DNA of 64,000 nt from Bacillota bacterium (GCA_023393125.1 JAEWMQ010000046.1:13570-77569), one strand, 5' to 3'. Positions 1 to 9,348 are shown, counted from the stretch's first letter. The notes: a model not told the origin generated them from the sequence alone. Made by a program: numbers and translations.

Positions 1-1188
1 AAGTAGTTGAGACTCTATCATATTCATTTTTAAAGTTGTAGTCGTTTTAGTGGCTACATCTAACACCTTTAACTCATTTATCCAATGCCACTGGTCTTGA
101 TAATCTAAATAGTAAATCTGATTATTACTTGTACTTAGTGTTTGCCTACTGGCACTGCCACCATAATAACTTTGCTCATAAGGCAAACTAGGTGTCACTT
201 CTTTTGTGGTTAAATCATACGCTGTGCTATAACTCACACTAGCATACTCATCAAAAAGCTCCCTACCTATATAGATTTTATGATCCTGCAACTGAAGAAG
301 TATTTGGTCACCCTCATTTTCAAAGGTTACTTCTTCTTTAATGCTTTGTCCTCTTTTGCCACTTACAACCTTATTAACCTTGCAGCTTCTTGTGTCTCCC
401 TTTGTTACAATCTCTGCATAGTATAAAGCATCCTCATAGGTCCCTAGTAAAAGTCCCTGATTTGTTAAGCAATTGACCTGCTTGGTTTCTAAATCCACTT
501 GATTAATAATCATATAGTTATCACCCATATAGCTACTGCTATAATAAATGGTATTATCCACGACATAAAAATCATAAACATACTCATAGCCTGTCTCATA
601 AACGACTTCCATCTCTTTACCATTAGGGCGTATCTTGTAAATAGTATTTTGACTAGCGTCTGTTTCTGGAATACCTAAGATCACATTAAAATATACCCAA
701 TCATCTGCAATGCCCAGGGGATTATAACGTAAATAGTATTGATTCTCATCAAACTCCGTTTTAAAATCAAATTCATTTTCTTTACCTACAAGCTTTACTA
801 CTTTACTACCATCAAGACTTGCTATATTTAATTCGTTAATCACCACGATTGACTTTGAACTTGTATATAAACTGTCCCAATCCTCATTTGTAGAATAAAG
901 AAGCTGATTCTCCGCTGTAAGCCACTGGCTTACACCTTCTGCCACCTGTTCTTCCTTCTGGGTAGATAATTGCATACGCATTAAAGGTCCTTCATAGTCC
1001 TCTCTAAAATAAAGCCACTCCTCTCCCCCAATGACTTCTTCTTTTGTCTCTGTGTCTTTCGTCTTTTCTGATTCTTTAATAGATATTCCTTCCACTTGCT
1101 GCATCGTTTCTTTCTTTTGGCACCCTACTAAGCTCCCCAGTAAAAATACCCCCACTAAGGCTATAAGCCCCTTTTTCCCTATTCTCAT
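1..1188 (-). CDS. Lipoprotein with DUF5050-like beta-propeller repeats (3' end off the window)
   Basis: The frame is open for all 396 codons from the ATG at 1188 to the window edge, so the C-terminus is missing. The N-terminus is a lipoprotein signal: basic MRIGKK, a hydrophobic stretch, then the lipobox LVGC with the acylated Cys near residue 20. Next comes a Lys/Glu/Thr-rich linker. The rest is Tyr/Asp-rich strand repeats such as EWLYFRED, DWVYFNV, NTIYYSSS and NQIYYLDY, the pattern of DUF5050/LRP1-type beta-propellers that are common in clostridial surface lipoproteins. An AAAGGGGAG site lies just upstream of the ATG. It is predicted to sit on the outer face of the membrane; its ligand is unknown. 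Confidence 0.75.
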   Translation of the reverse strand, partial: MRIGKKGLIALVGVFLLGSLVGCQKKETMQQVEGISIKESEKTKDTETKEEVIGGEEWLYFREDYEGPLMRMQLSTQKEEQVAEGVSQWLTAENQLLYSTNEDWDSLYTSSKSIVVINELNIASLDGSKVVKLVGKENEFDFKTEFDENQYYLRYNPLGIADDWVYFNVILGIPETDASQNTIYKIRPNGKEMEVVYETGYEYVYDFYVVDNTIYYSSSYMGDNYMIINQVDLETKQVNCLTNQGLLLGTYEDALYYAEIVTKGDTRSCKVNKVVSGKRGQSIKEEVTFENEGDQILLQLQDHKIYIGRELFDEYASVSYSTAYDLTTKEVTPSLPYEQSYYGGSASRQTLSTSNNQIYYLDYQDQWHWINELKVLDVATKTTTTLKMNMIESQLL

Positions 1189-1391
1189 TTAAAATTCTCC
1201 CCTTTATCATCTATTTTTTAGTTGATGCTGATTGTATAATGCGTTAAATGAAGAATGACTAGTGACGAACGTATAACAATTATTATAACTAATTTAAATA
1301 TTGCACGCAAATAGGTCTTTCTCGTAAATGTATATTTACAAGGGTTTCGCTAAAAATACTAGTAATTCTTGTTTTGAGAAAGGACTTTCTT

Positions 1392-2414
1392 ATGTTTATT
1401 CCTAAACGTGTTATATTCGAAAAAGGTGCCCTTGATTATCCCTTAGGCACTGAGCTTTATAACTATTTTAATGAACAAAGCGGCATTGAACTTTTTCAAG
1501 TAGCCACTAATCAAGTGAAACGTCAAATTCCTGGTGACGGGCTTCATAAGCAATATCAGCATGGCAAACAAACCTTAGTGGTTGGTGTGAAAAAAAGTCT
1601 TAAGTTTCAAAGCTGTAAACCCTCTGCTCACTATCAGCTCCCACTTGTAAGTGGCTGTATGGGCCAATGTGAATATTGCTACCTCAATACTCAACTTGGT
1701 GATAAGCCTTTTGTAAGAGTACATGTGAATATAGAGGAAATCCTTAAACAGGCTCAGCATTATATCCATGAACGCCTTCCAGAAATAACCCTTTTTGAAG
1801 GAGCAGCTACTTCAGACCCCCTTCCCGTTGAACCTTATACCCATGCTCTTGCCAAATCTATTACTTACTTTGGTCAGGAGGAGCAAGCACGTTTCCGTTT
1901 TGTTAGTAAATTTAATGATATAGAAGGACTCCTCCAGCTTCCTCATAACGGCCATACGGAAATTCGTTTTAGCTTAAATACCCCAAGAGTTATCAATGCA
2001 TATGAGCATTATACCGCTTCTTCTAAGCTTAGAATTAAAGCATGTAGTGACTTAGCTGCAGCTGGTTATCCTGTGGGGTTTATCATTGCTCCCGTTTTTC
2101 TTTATCAAAATTGGGAAGAAGAATATCATCAGCTTCTTCTAGCAATCAAGGAGGCTTTTCCTGTAAAACCACTTTATCCTATTATTTTTGAAGTTATTTC
2201 TCATCGCTACACGCTAAGAGCTAAAAATCGTATTAATGAAATTTTCCCTGAAAATAATTTACCAATGACTGAAGAAGAAAGACAATTTAAATATGGTCAG
2301 TTTGGTTATGGTAAATATGTTTATCCAAAAGAGCAGCTTGCTGCTATGAAAGCCTTCTTTACTAAGGAATTAGATGAACTTTTTCCCTATAAAGATTTAA
2401 AATATATTATTTAA
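1392..2414 (+). CDS. splB: Spore photoproduct lyase (radical SAM)
   Basis: Repairs the UV-induced thymine dimer of spore DNA (spore photoproduct) during germination. The start is set at ATG 1392 (MFIPKRV) because AAAGGA lies 7 nt upstream; an in-frame TTG at 1374 has no ribosome site. The 340-residue length is normal for the family. The [4Fe-4S]/SAM motif CMGQCEYC supplies Cys89, Cys93 and Cys96, followed by the family YLNTQLGDKP stretch. The H-donor region, which I recall as EAACTSD in Bacillus, reads EGAATSD here, so the Cys is Ala139; a Cys at residue 75 precedes the cluster. The gene stands alone and converges on the WYL regulator with 12 nt between stop codons. It marks the host as a spore former. 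Confidence 0.93.
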   Translation: MFIPKRVIFEKGALDYPLGTELYNYFNEQSGIELFQVATNQVKRQIPGDGLHKQYQHGKQTLVVGVKKSLKFQSCKPSAHYQLPLVSGCMGQCEYCYLNTQLGDKPFVRVHVNIEEILKQAQHYIHERLPEITLFEGAATSDPLPVEPYTHALAKSITYFGQEEQARFRFVSKFNDIEGLLQLPHNGHTEIRFSLNTPRVINAYEHYTASSKLRIKACSDLAAAGYPVGFIIAPVFLYQNWEEEYHQLLLAIKEAFPVKPLYPIIFEVISHRYTLRAKNRINEIFPENNLPMTEEERQFKYGQFGYGKYVYPKEQLAAMKAFFTKELDELFPYKDLKYII

Positions 2415-2426
2415 TAAATGGAACCA

Positions 2427-3353
2427 TTAACTATAGTGCTGAAGCATAGCTTCTATCTTTTCTTTTAGCTTAACCCTTACACTTTCTGGCGATTTAACTT
2501 CTATCTCCTTTCCAAAAGAAAGGAGATAGTGATAAAGCCAATCATCTCCTGGATACTCTCTATAATCTAGTTCTACCTCAAAGTTGCCATCTTCTAAAAG
2601 CTTTACCTTTTCTACTTCAAATTCATCATAGATGCGATAAGCTAAAGCTTTACTTACCCACAACTTAATTGAAATAAGATTGCCTTCTAGTCCTATCTCT
2701 GGATGCTCTTTGACTTCTCTCATTTTTTCCTCTAATACTTCTATCTGAAAACTTTCTTCTCCTTGCTCAATTTGCCTCATGCGGGTTAACTTAAAAAATC
2801 TTATAGCTTTTCTAAGCAAACAATAGCCTTCTACATACCATGACCTTCCTTTAAAAACTAAACGATAAGGCCAAATACATCTTCTTGTTTTTTCACCTAC
2901 ACCACTATAATAGTCAAAGGCTACGACTTTCCTATGGATAATACTATATCTAAGTACATTAAAGTTATTTTCTACATTGCCTTGATCTCCCCAAGGCGCG
3001 AAATCTACTTCAATCCAATTATAATCTTCACGTCTAAAAAGCTGTCCTAATTTATTAAGTGCCTGACTTCTTTCGGTATACCCCGTTGCCTCTAAGCATT
3101 GAAGGCCAAATAAAATATCATTTTGCTCTGCTTCAGATAAAAAAGTTTTTTCAAGTTTAAAACCTTCTAATATACTAATGCCGCCGCCATTTCCTTTATT
3201 CGTATAAATAGGAATACCTGCGCTACTTAAAGTATCTAAATCTCTATAAATGGTCCTAGTAGATACTTCAAATTTTTCTGCTAGCCATTTAGCCGTTACT
3301 TTTTCTTTATGCAGTAAAATAAAAACAATCTCAAATAACCGTTCAACTTGCAT
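2427..3353 (-). CDS. WYL-domain transcriptional regulator (YafY/DeoR-like)
   Basis: 308 residues. Residues 1-60 form an N-terminal HTH_11-type winged helix (VTAKWLAEKFEVSTRTIYRDL, split here as VTAKWLAEKF and EVSTRTIYRDL). A central WYL domain follows at about 135-215, with the SWYVEGYCLLR core and the RFFKLTRM segment. A C-terminal WCX-like extension ends the protein. WYL regulators bind small ligands or nucleic acids and usually repress adjacent genes. No target is obvious; the neighbours are splB (convergent) and a divergent membrane-anchored protein. A GAGGGAG ribosome site precedes the ATG. Confidence 0.85.
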   Translation of the reverse strand: MQVERLFEIVFILLHKEKVTAKWLAEKFEVSTRTIYRDLDTLSSAGIPIYTNKGNGGGISILEGFKLEKTFLSEAEQNDILFGLQCLEATGYTERSQALNKLGQLFRREDYNWIEVDFAPWGDQGNVENNFNVLRYSIIHRKVVAFDYYSGVGEKTRRCIWPYRLVFKGRSWYVEGYCLLRKAIRFFKLTRMRQIEQGEESFQIEVLEEKMREVKEHPEIGLEGNLISIKLWVSKALAYRIYDEFEVEKVKLLEDGNFEVELDYREYPGDDWLYHYLLSFGKEIEVKSPESVRVKLKEKIEAMLQHYS

Positions 3354-3570
3354 ACAATCTCCCTCTTCAATATGTCTTTATAGATTTATCTTATGCTAAT
3401 GTTACTCTTTTTTCAAATTTTTGTTTTACCCTACTTTTCTTGCTATGAATTTGCCTTCTCCTTATTCTTTTCAAATAACCTATGCTACAATAAAAGAAAA
3501 GTAAACGATTGCATCTAAGCTTATTAAAGGTCATATTGCTTACTAAAAGTAATGACATAATGGAGGACCT

Positions 3571-4110
3571 ATGAACAAAAAACCTTTTCTTATTTTTTCC
3601 CTTATTGCAGTCCTTATAGTAGGAGGACTTTGGCTTTACTGTATGCCTAACTTACGAAAAGACACACCCAAACCTGCACCTACTTCTTCTAGCACCCTCA
3701 CTAAGGGCACAACTTTAGAACAAGCCATAGCAGCTGCTATTGATGAGGTTATGGCGCAAAATCCTGAGTTTAATGACAATGCACGTTATCTAGGCATTGA
3801 TACTTCTGTGCTAACTCGCTTAGATGAAGAAGGAAAGGCTACTTTGTTAGCCACTTTAGAAAAATACAACTTAACCATCCTTGATGCACCTTTTGAAAAA
3901 CTTCAACAAGAGGGTTATATTAAAGACCTGATTTTCACAGAAGGACTCTTTTTACAAATTGAAGAGGAAGTTGTGAGTGAAAATGAAATCATTCTTTATC
4001 CTAGTAAATGGCGCTCTACAACACTTCATATTGGTTGTAGTCAGATGCTACTCACTAAATCCGAATCCGGTTGGCATCTCAGTACGATAGGCAATTGGTG
4101 GCATATGTAA
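3571..4110 (+). CDS. Membrane-anchored hypothetical protein
   Basis: 179 residues that I do not assign to a family. Residues 6-25 form one hydrophobic anchor (FLIFSLIAVLIVGGLWLY) after a short basic N-terminus, so the bulk should lie outside the cell. A Pro/Thr/Ser linker follows, then an alpha/beta domain of about 130 residues with a Trp-rich end (GWHLSTIGNWWHM). GGAGG lies just ahead of the ATG. It is monocistronic, with a strong hairpin right after the stop. Confidence 0.7.
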   Translation: MNKKPFLIFSLIAVLIVGGLWLYCMPNLRKDTPKPAPTSSSTLTKGTTLEQAIAAAIDEVMAQNPEFNDNARYLGIDTSVLTRLDEEGKATLLATLEKYNLTILDAPFEKLQQEGYIKDLIFTEGLFLQIEEEVVSENEIILYPSKWRSTTLHIGCSQMLLTKSESGWHLSTIGNWWHM

Positions 4111-4111
4111 C

Positions 4112-4151
4112 AAAAGGGAATTGTTCCATTTAAAATGAACAATTCCCTTTT
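4112..4151. terminator. Bidirectional intrinsic terminator
   Basis: A 15-bp perfect stem, AAAAGGGAATTGTTC (4112-4126) pairing with its complement ending at 4151, closes an A/T-rich loop. T-runs flank it on both strands. It serves the rightward hypothetical gene ending at 4110 and the leftward flavoenzyme gene ending at 4158. Confidence 0.9.
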
Positions 4152-4157
4152 ACTTTT

Positions 4158-5492
4158 TTATTTAGCTACATTACCTGCAATGTTAATGGCATCCCAAGTA
4201 CGTGCAAATGGTGGTGCATAGCATAAATCTAGCATCCCTAATTGTTTTGTTGTAAGTCTTGCATAAATAGCCACAGCTAATACATTGGTACGTTGCACTG
4301 CATCTTTTCTGCCAACTACTTGCCCGCCTAATAACACCTTGGTATTAGCATCATAGATGAGTTTAATAGATAAATCCTCTTGCCCTGGATAATAGTCCGT
4401 TTGGTTTTTATCAGTAATAAACACTGTTTTATAATCTAATCCCATGCTATTGGCTTCGGCTTCGCTTAAACCTGTACGTCCTGCTTCCATATTCATAAGC
4501 TTAATACAGCTAGAACCTAAAGTGCCTTCAAAAACTTCACTCTTACCAGCTAAATTTTCTCCTACTATACGCCCAAGTTTATTAGCACTTGTAGCAAGTG
4601 GGATGTAGGCTGGTTCCCCTTTTAATAGATGAGGAACAGTCGCACAGTCTCCAGCTGCATAAACTTCTGGGAGCGACGTTTTACCTTCTTGATCAATGAC
4701 AATAGCACCATTACGTAAGCGTTCGATATCTGTATTTTCTAAGAATGCAGTATTTGGTCTTACCCCTGTTGCTAAAAGCACTAAATCCACAGGTACTTCT
4801 TCCTTTTCAGTAACAATGTGAGTTGCATACTCCTGACCTTTAAGAGCTGTTACTTTACTATTTAAATAAAGTGCTACATCATGAGCCTTAAGCTCTGCTT
4901 CTAAAAGCTCAGTTACCTCTTTATCAAATACTTCTTTTAAGATACGATCTTCTAACTGAAATACAGCTACTTCTTTCCCTAATGCTTTAGCAGCTTCTAC
5001 AGCTTCAAGACCTATAAAACCTGCTCCAATAATACCTACACGTTTTACTTCTGGTTTTCTAAGGGCTTCACGTAATGCTTTACCATCTGCCATAGAACGA
5101 AGGGTGTGGACATTTTTAAGATTTAAGTTTTCAATAGGTGGCATAATACTGCTAGCTCCTGTAGCAATCATTAAAGTATCATAATGATCTTCTTTAATAA
5201 CGCCTGTTTTTAAATCTTTTATTTGTAATGTTTTGGTCTCAGGAATGACCTCGAGGACTTCATGCTCTATATAAAGTTCAATTCCAGACTCTATTAGCTG
5301 CTGTGGTGTTCTTGCTAACATTTGCTCTTCATTGTCAAAGAAACCGCCTACATAATAAGGTAAGCCACAAGCTCCAAATGAAACATGTGGTGACTTTTCA
5401 TATACGACTACATCTGCTTCTTTATCTAGTCTTCTAAGCTTTGCTGCTGCACTCATACCAGCTGCAATGCCTCCAATTATAATGATTCTCAT
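4158..5492 (-). CDS. FAD-dependent pyridine nucleotide-disulfide oxidoreductase (CoA-disulfide reductase/NADH oxidase family)
   Basis: 444 residues. The N-terminal FAD motif is GGIAAGMSAAAKLRR. The single redox Cys42 sits in SFGACGLPYY, the arrangement of CoA-disulfide reductases and NADH oxidases rather than glutathione reductases. A second Rossmann fold (GIIGAGFIGLEAVEAA) binds NAD(P)H, and ATGVRPNTAFL and YAAGDCA are the usual FAD contacts. The C-terminal dimerisation domain is present and there is no rhodanese fusion. Likely roles are NAD(P)H-dependent reduction of CoA or other low-molecular-weight disulfides, or of O2; sequence alone does not separate them. It is monocistronic. Confidence 0.85.
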   Translation of the reverse strand: MRIIIIGGIAAGMSAAAKLRRLDKEADVVVYEKSPHVSFGACGLPYYVGGFFDNEEQMLARTPQQLIESGIELYIEHEVLEVIPETKTLQIKDLKTGVIKEDHYDTLMIATGASSIMPPIENLNLKNVHTLRSMADGKALREALRKPEVKRVGIIGAGFIGLEAVEAAKALGKEVAVFQLEDRILKEVFDKEVTELLEAELKAHDVALYLNSKVTALKGQEYATHIVTEKEEVPVDLVLLATGVRPNTAFLENTDIERLRNGAIVIDQEGKTSLPEVYAAGDCATVPHLLKGEPAYIPLATSANKLGRIVGENLAGKSEVFEGTLGSSCIKLMNMEAGRTGLSEAEANSMGLDYKTVFITDKNQTDYYPGQEDLSIKLIYDANTKVLLGGQVVGRKDAVQRTNVLAVAIYARLTTKQLGMLDLCYAPPFARTWDAINIAGNVAK

Positions 5493-5677
5493 AGAATACT
5501 CCTATTCATTTTCATTGCTTATAGCATATGCGGCATTCATACTGCTTATACTGCAAATGCCCCTTGTTCATTATTATAGATTTTACCTATTTTTTCAAGT
5601 CAAATCCATTAATATTGATATTTTGGTAAATTTTCTCAAGCTATTTATCCTATTTATTATCAAAAATACTACAAGCA

Positions 5678-5705
5678 AGGGCTGTTATCTTTTTATAACA
5701 GCCCT
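5678..5705 (-). terminator. Hairpin downstream of pepA
   Basis: A perfect 11-bp stem AGGGCTGTTAT/ATAACAGCCCT with a 6-nt loop. On the minus strand it lies 156 nt past the pepA stop, beyond an A/T repeat tract, and is followed by TAGTATTTTTG. It is probably the pepA terminator, although the T-tract is not ideal on either strand. Confidence 0.6.
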
Positions 5706-5770
5706 CTACTCTTTCTTCTATTCTAAACTAACGCCTTCATTCACTATTCTGCGTCATTCATCCTTTATGT

Positions 5771-5870
5771 TAATCATCAATCAATCATAATTAATTATCC
5801 ATCATTAATTAATCACTATTAATTATTCATTATTAATTATTCATTTTTAATTATTAATTGTTAATTATTA
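5771..5870. repeat. A/T-rich degenerate tandem repeat at the pepA stop codon
   Basis: On the minus strand the last codons of pepA run straight into reiterations of AATTAATAATGAAT-like units, for example TTAATTATTCATTATTAATT read on the plus strand. About five to six degenerate units are visible. A related tract made of AATTAAGAATTAAGAATGAAG units starts exactly at the fabH stop (17877-17912). Confidence 0.7.
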
Positions 5871-7321
5871 TGATGACAACCACAAGGCTCTTCTACTAAG
5901 CGATATAAAGTTCTTACAGGTGCACCTGTTCCACCTTTTGTTATATAACCTTCTGCACTATCTGCCCAAGCAGTTCCAGCAATATCTAAATGTAACCATG
6001 GTAAGTTTTGTACAAACTCACCTACGAATAACCCAGCTGTAATCGTTCCGCCGAATCTACCACCAGTATTTTTAAGATCAGCTACAGTACTTTTATTCAT
6101 TTTCGCATATTCTTTGTAAGCTGGTAATTGCCAGAATTGCTCTCCAGCCTTTTCAGCTGCTGCTTGAAGTTCTTCATAAAAGGCTTCATTGTTAGTTACA
6201 ACAGCTGTTGTAGTTGTTCCTAATGCCACTAGAGCTGCTCCTGTAAGTGTAGCTACATCAATAATACGTGTTACTTTTTCTTTTTCAATAGCGTAAGTCA
6301 CTGCATCTGCTAAAGTTAAACGGCCTTCTGCATCTGTATTAAGAATTTCAATAGTTTTACCTGCCATAGAACCGATGATATCACCTGGTTTATAGCTTCC
6401 TCCTGAAATCACATTTTCACAAGCTGCAACAATAGCAATGACATTTGTTTTTACTTTATTACTTGCAATGGCACTCATAGCACCAATAACAGCAGCAGCA
6501 CCGCCCATATCACTTTGCATCGTTTTCATAGAATCAGTTGGTTTTAATGAATAACCACCTGTATCATAAGTTAATCCTTTTCCTACAAGACCTAAAACCT
6601 CTTTGCTATCAGCATCACCCATGTGTCTCATGACAATCAGTTTTGGCTTACGCTCTGAACTAGCACCTACTGCTAAAAAGGCTTTCATGCCAAGTGCTTC
6701 TATTTGTTTTTCATCAAAAATCTCTACTTCACAGCCTGCAGCTTTACCAATAGCTACTGCTTTTTCTGCTAAAGTTTCAGGATAAAGTACATTAGAAGGC
6801 TCATTTACTAAATCTCTCGCAATAATAACACCTTCTGCTACTTTTAAACTAGCTGCTAAAACTTCACTAGCACGCTCTTTCTTAGCAGCTGGTACACCTA
6901 CTAAATAAAACGCCATTGTCTTTTCTTCTTCAGTCTTAGCTTTGTACTGATCAAAGCTATAACTTGCAAGAAGTGCTGCTTCTGTAATAGCCTTAACATT
7001 ACCACCTACACAGATGTTATTTGTTACAACTAGCTCAATACCTACGTCTGTTACTTTTGCAGCTTTTGCTTTTTTAACCCCTTCTGCTACAGCCTGACGA
7101 AGTCCTTCTGCTGTTAATGTTTCTCTATTGCCAATGCCTACATAAATCATATATTTAACAGTTTCTTTAACGACCGGAAGAACAAATACCTCTCCTTCTT
7201 TACCTGAAAAAGCTTTACTGCTTTTAAGTGTTTCTAAGGTTTCTCCTTGAATATCATTTTCACTTATAGGTACGATTAGTGCTTGCACCTCATCTAATGT
7301 TACATCTTTAATACTAATCAT
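5861..7321 (-). CDS. pepA: Leucyl aminopeptidase, M17 family
   Basis: 486 residues, the normal length. The C-terminal catalytic domain shows VGKGLTYDTGGYSLKP (metal-binding Lys and Asp) and NTDAEGRL, the M17 signature carrying the bridging-metal ligands. The enzyme is a cytoplasmic di-metal hexameric exopeptidase. The C-terminus carries a short CGCHHNN tail, possibly a metal-reactive add-on specific to this lineage. AGGAGG precedes the ATG by 6-7 nt. It is monocistronic, with the repeat tract and hairpin downstream. Confidence 0.95.
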   Translation of the reverse strand: MISIKDVTLDEVQALIVPISENDIQGETLETLKSSKAFSGKEGEVFVLPVVKETVKYMIYVGIGNRETLTAEGLRQAVAEGVKKAKAAKVTDVGIELVVTNNICVGGNVKAITEAALLASYSFDQYKAKTEEEKTMAFYLVGVPAAKKERASEVLAASLKVAEGVIIARDLVNEPSNVLYPETLAEKAVAIGKAAGCEVEIFDEKQIEALGMKAFLAVGASSERKPKLIVMRHMGDADSKEVLGLVGKGLTYDTGGYSLKPTDSMKTMQSDMGGAAAVIGAMSAIASNKVKTNVIAIVAACENVISGGSYKPGDIIGSMAGKTIEILNTDAEGRLTLADAVTYAIEKEKVTRIIDVATLTGAALVALGTTTTAVVTNNEAFYEELQAAAEKAGEQFWQLPAYKEYAKMNKSTVADLKNTGGRFGGTITAGLFVGEFVQNLPWLHLDIAGTAWADSAEGYITKGGTGAPVRTLYRLVEEPCGCHHNN

Positions 7322-7524
7322 TTGAGTCCTCCTTTTTCAATCATATATTCGTTTCAAAAGTATAGCTACTTATCAAATGTTGATAGATATACTTCTGTCT
7401 ATTCTACCATATTTTTGCTAAACCATAAAGCAATAGAGCATTTTATCTGGTTAAGTATTGTTTATCACGGTTTGTAAGTCCCATCATATACTATTAATGT
7501 AATAATAATGAAAGGATTATAAAA

Positions 7525-8049
7525 ATGCACTCTTTTAATCCCCATGTTCAAAAAAATACTTCCTTACAGGATTATGATATACCTTATTTAAATGGTCACC
7601 AAAAGAGCCGTTCTATGCCAAACGCAACTCAGGTTATTAAAGATTACGGCCCTAACCCCTTCGTCGTTAACATTGAGAAAGTTACAGAGGCTAATGATAC
7701 TTTCCGCACTGCTTTATGGACAGGAGAATTTTTACAACTGACTTTAATGAGTATACCTCCTAACGAATCTATTGGACTTGAGATTCATACCGATTTGGAT
7801 CAATTTATACGTATCGAAAAAGGGAAAGGTCTAATCATGATGGGAAACCAGCCTGGACAGCTTAACTTTCAACAAATGGTAACAGAAGATGATGCTTTTA
7901 TTATCCCCGCTGGTACCTGGCATAATTTAGTTAATGTCGGCCCAACACCGCTTAAACTTTATTCTATCTATGCGCCACCTCAGCATCCTTTTGGTACTGT
8001 TCATCATACTAAAGCTGAAGCTGAGGCTGCTGAAAGTGCTAATGAATAG
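7525..8049 (+). CDS. Cupin-domain protein
   Basis: 174 residues with one conserved cupin barrel. Motif 1 is near GLEIHTDLDQFIRIEKGKG, with His and Gln/Glu metal ligands, and motif 2 is PAGTWHNLVNVG, with the second His. The N-terminus carries the NPHVQKNTSLQDYDIPY segment typical of small clostridial cupins, and the C-terminal tail is Ala/Glu-rich. Substrate unknown; isomerase, dioxygenase or sugar-binding roles occur in the superfamily. AAAGGA lies upstream of the ATG. Monocistronic. Confidence 0.85.
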   Translation: MHSFNPHVQKNTSLQDYDIPYLNGHQKSRSMPNATQVIKDYGPNPFVVNIEKVTEANDTFRTALWTGEFLQLTLMSIPPNESIGLEIHTDLDQFIRIEKGKGLIMMGNQPGQLNFQQMVTEDDAFIIPAGTWHNLVNVGPTPLKLYSIYAPPQHPFGTVHHTKAEAEAAESANE

Positions 8050-8113
8050 TAAGTATATGACCTCACATAAAAACAACTAATGCCTTTTGATTCCGACTTT
8101 TGCCTATAGTAAG

Positions 8114-8155
8114 AAGAGGCATTCCCACTAAAAACAAGTAGGAATGCCTCTTTTT
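8114..8155. terminator. Bidirectional intrinsic terminator
   Basis: A perfect 12-bp stem AAGAGGCATTCC (8114-8125) with its complement at 8141-8152, followed by TTTTT. It sits between the convergent cupin gene and the FliB-like gene. Confidence 0.9.
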
Positions 8156-8178
8156 GCTTTCACTAAACACTTTAAGTT

Positions 8179-9348
8179 TTACATCTTACCATTTCCAACA
8201 ATCAGCGCTAAAGTTCCCCAATCTAGAATGGTTTCCTCGAAACTATAAGCTAAGCACTTCTCAATCTCAGCTTGATCATAAGCAATCATTCTAGCAATCA
8301 TCATAATAGAATCTCTTACCATGTTATAATCTATGGCTACTGTTTCTTCTGATACCCATTTCAGGAAAGTTAACTGCTTAATTGCACAGTATTCTAATAT
8401 AATCCACTGATATATCATTACCATATCCACTAATGTCATATGATTTCTTAAAACATTTGCCCAAATTTCTGCTGCTAAATAGTTTCTTAAAAGCTTTTCA
8501 AAGCCTTGATACTGCACCTCAAAAACTTCATTTTTTTCTAAAAGCCAAATATCTGAATAATACTCCTCTAACTTTTCAGCTAGGATACTATACACTTCTA
8601 TATCCTTGGTGTACGTTTCATCATTACGGTAAAGCTGAATTCTATCTAGAAATTGTTCATTTCTTTCCCAAAAAGAATCTATTTCTTCCACTTTCATGGT
8701 TCGCATTTCATTTACTAAGGCCTCTAAATACTCCTTACTTTTATAGGCTTCTACTACTTCTGCTGTTAGTTCTTCCTCCTCCAGCAATTCTAAAAGGCAG
8801 CAATATGCCATCAAAATCCCCTCTGTCAAAGTATACGTTTCATCTTGAATACGCTCCAGAATCATTTCACGTACTTCTTCTAATACAGTAGATGTATAAC
8901 CTTTTGTCCCTTCATTTTTAAAATAAATGCCTTTTTCCTCTTTATAAATTAAATCGATAACGGCAGGACATCCAAAGTCTAGTGAATACTCTTCTTTATC
9001 CCCTACTTTATGTATATGTCTAGGATAGGTAGTGCATGTCTTTGATAAATAACCTTCACCTAAGCTTACAACAACGCTGCAAAGCTTGTCCTTATTTAAA
9101 AAGGGACAGGTCTTATCTTTCTTTAAAGCAATCACATATTCTGATTCCCCTTTTTCTACACAATCACATAAAGTACTTGTAGCTTTCGTTTCGCCTTTAA
9201 CACCAATGGTTTCTAAAGTTACACCTTTCCACTTGCCAAGGGTATCTTCATCTACAGTTATAGCCCATTCCTGACAACAGGTAAAAGGACACTCGCTTCC
9301 GATGCAACGAAATGCATCATAATAATTTACTTTAACAATCTGACTCAT
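8179..9348 (-). CDS. FliB-like protein (flagellin lysine-N-methylase family)
   Basis: 389 residues. The N-terminus has the family's Cys pattern: FRCIGSECPFTCCQEW, then CDC, CPFLNKDKLCS, and KTCTTYPR with DFGCP. Together these look like an iron-sulfur or zinc site. The remaining roughly 250 residues are helical. Proteins of this family are annotated as flagellin lysine-N-methylase, but no flagellar gene is in the window, so the true substrate is open. Monocistronic, with a good SD (GGAGAGC) before the ATG. Confidence 0.75.
   Translation of the reverse strand: MSQIVKVNYYDAFRCIGSECPFTCCQEWAITVDEDTLGKWKGVTLETIGVKGETKATSTLCDCVEKGESEYVIALKKDKTCPFLNKDKLCSVVVSLGEGYLSKTCTTYPRHIHKVGDKEEYSLDFGCPAVIDLIYKEEKGIYFKNEGTKGYTSTVLEEVREMILERIQDETYTLTEGILMAYCCLLELLEEEELTAEVVEAYKSKEYLEALVNEMRTMKVEEIDSFWERNEQFLDRIQLYRNDETYTKDIEVYSILAEKLEEYYSDIWLLEKNEVFEVQYQGFEKLLRNYLAAEIWANVLRNHMTLVDMVMIYQWIILEYCAIKQLTFLKWVSEETVAIDYNMVRDSIMMIARMIAYDQAEIEKCLAYSFEETILDWGTLALIVGNGKM

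Noticed and set aside
1324..1339. GTAAAT/ATTTAC inverted repeat upstream of splB as an operator
   Set aside because: Six-bp arms in A/T-rich DNA are expected by chance and no second copy was found.
5467..5790. Plus-strand frame of 107 codons after the flavoenzyme start
   Set aside because: Low-complexity A/T sequence crossing a hairpin and a repeat tract; no ribosome site.
8433..8891. 152-codon antisense frame in the FliB-like gene
   Set aside because: It is a shadow of a well-supported gene on the other strand, with no ribosome site.
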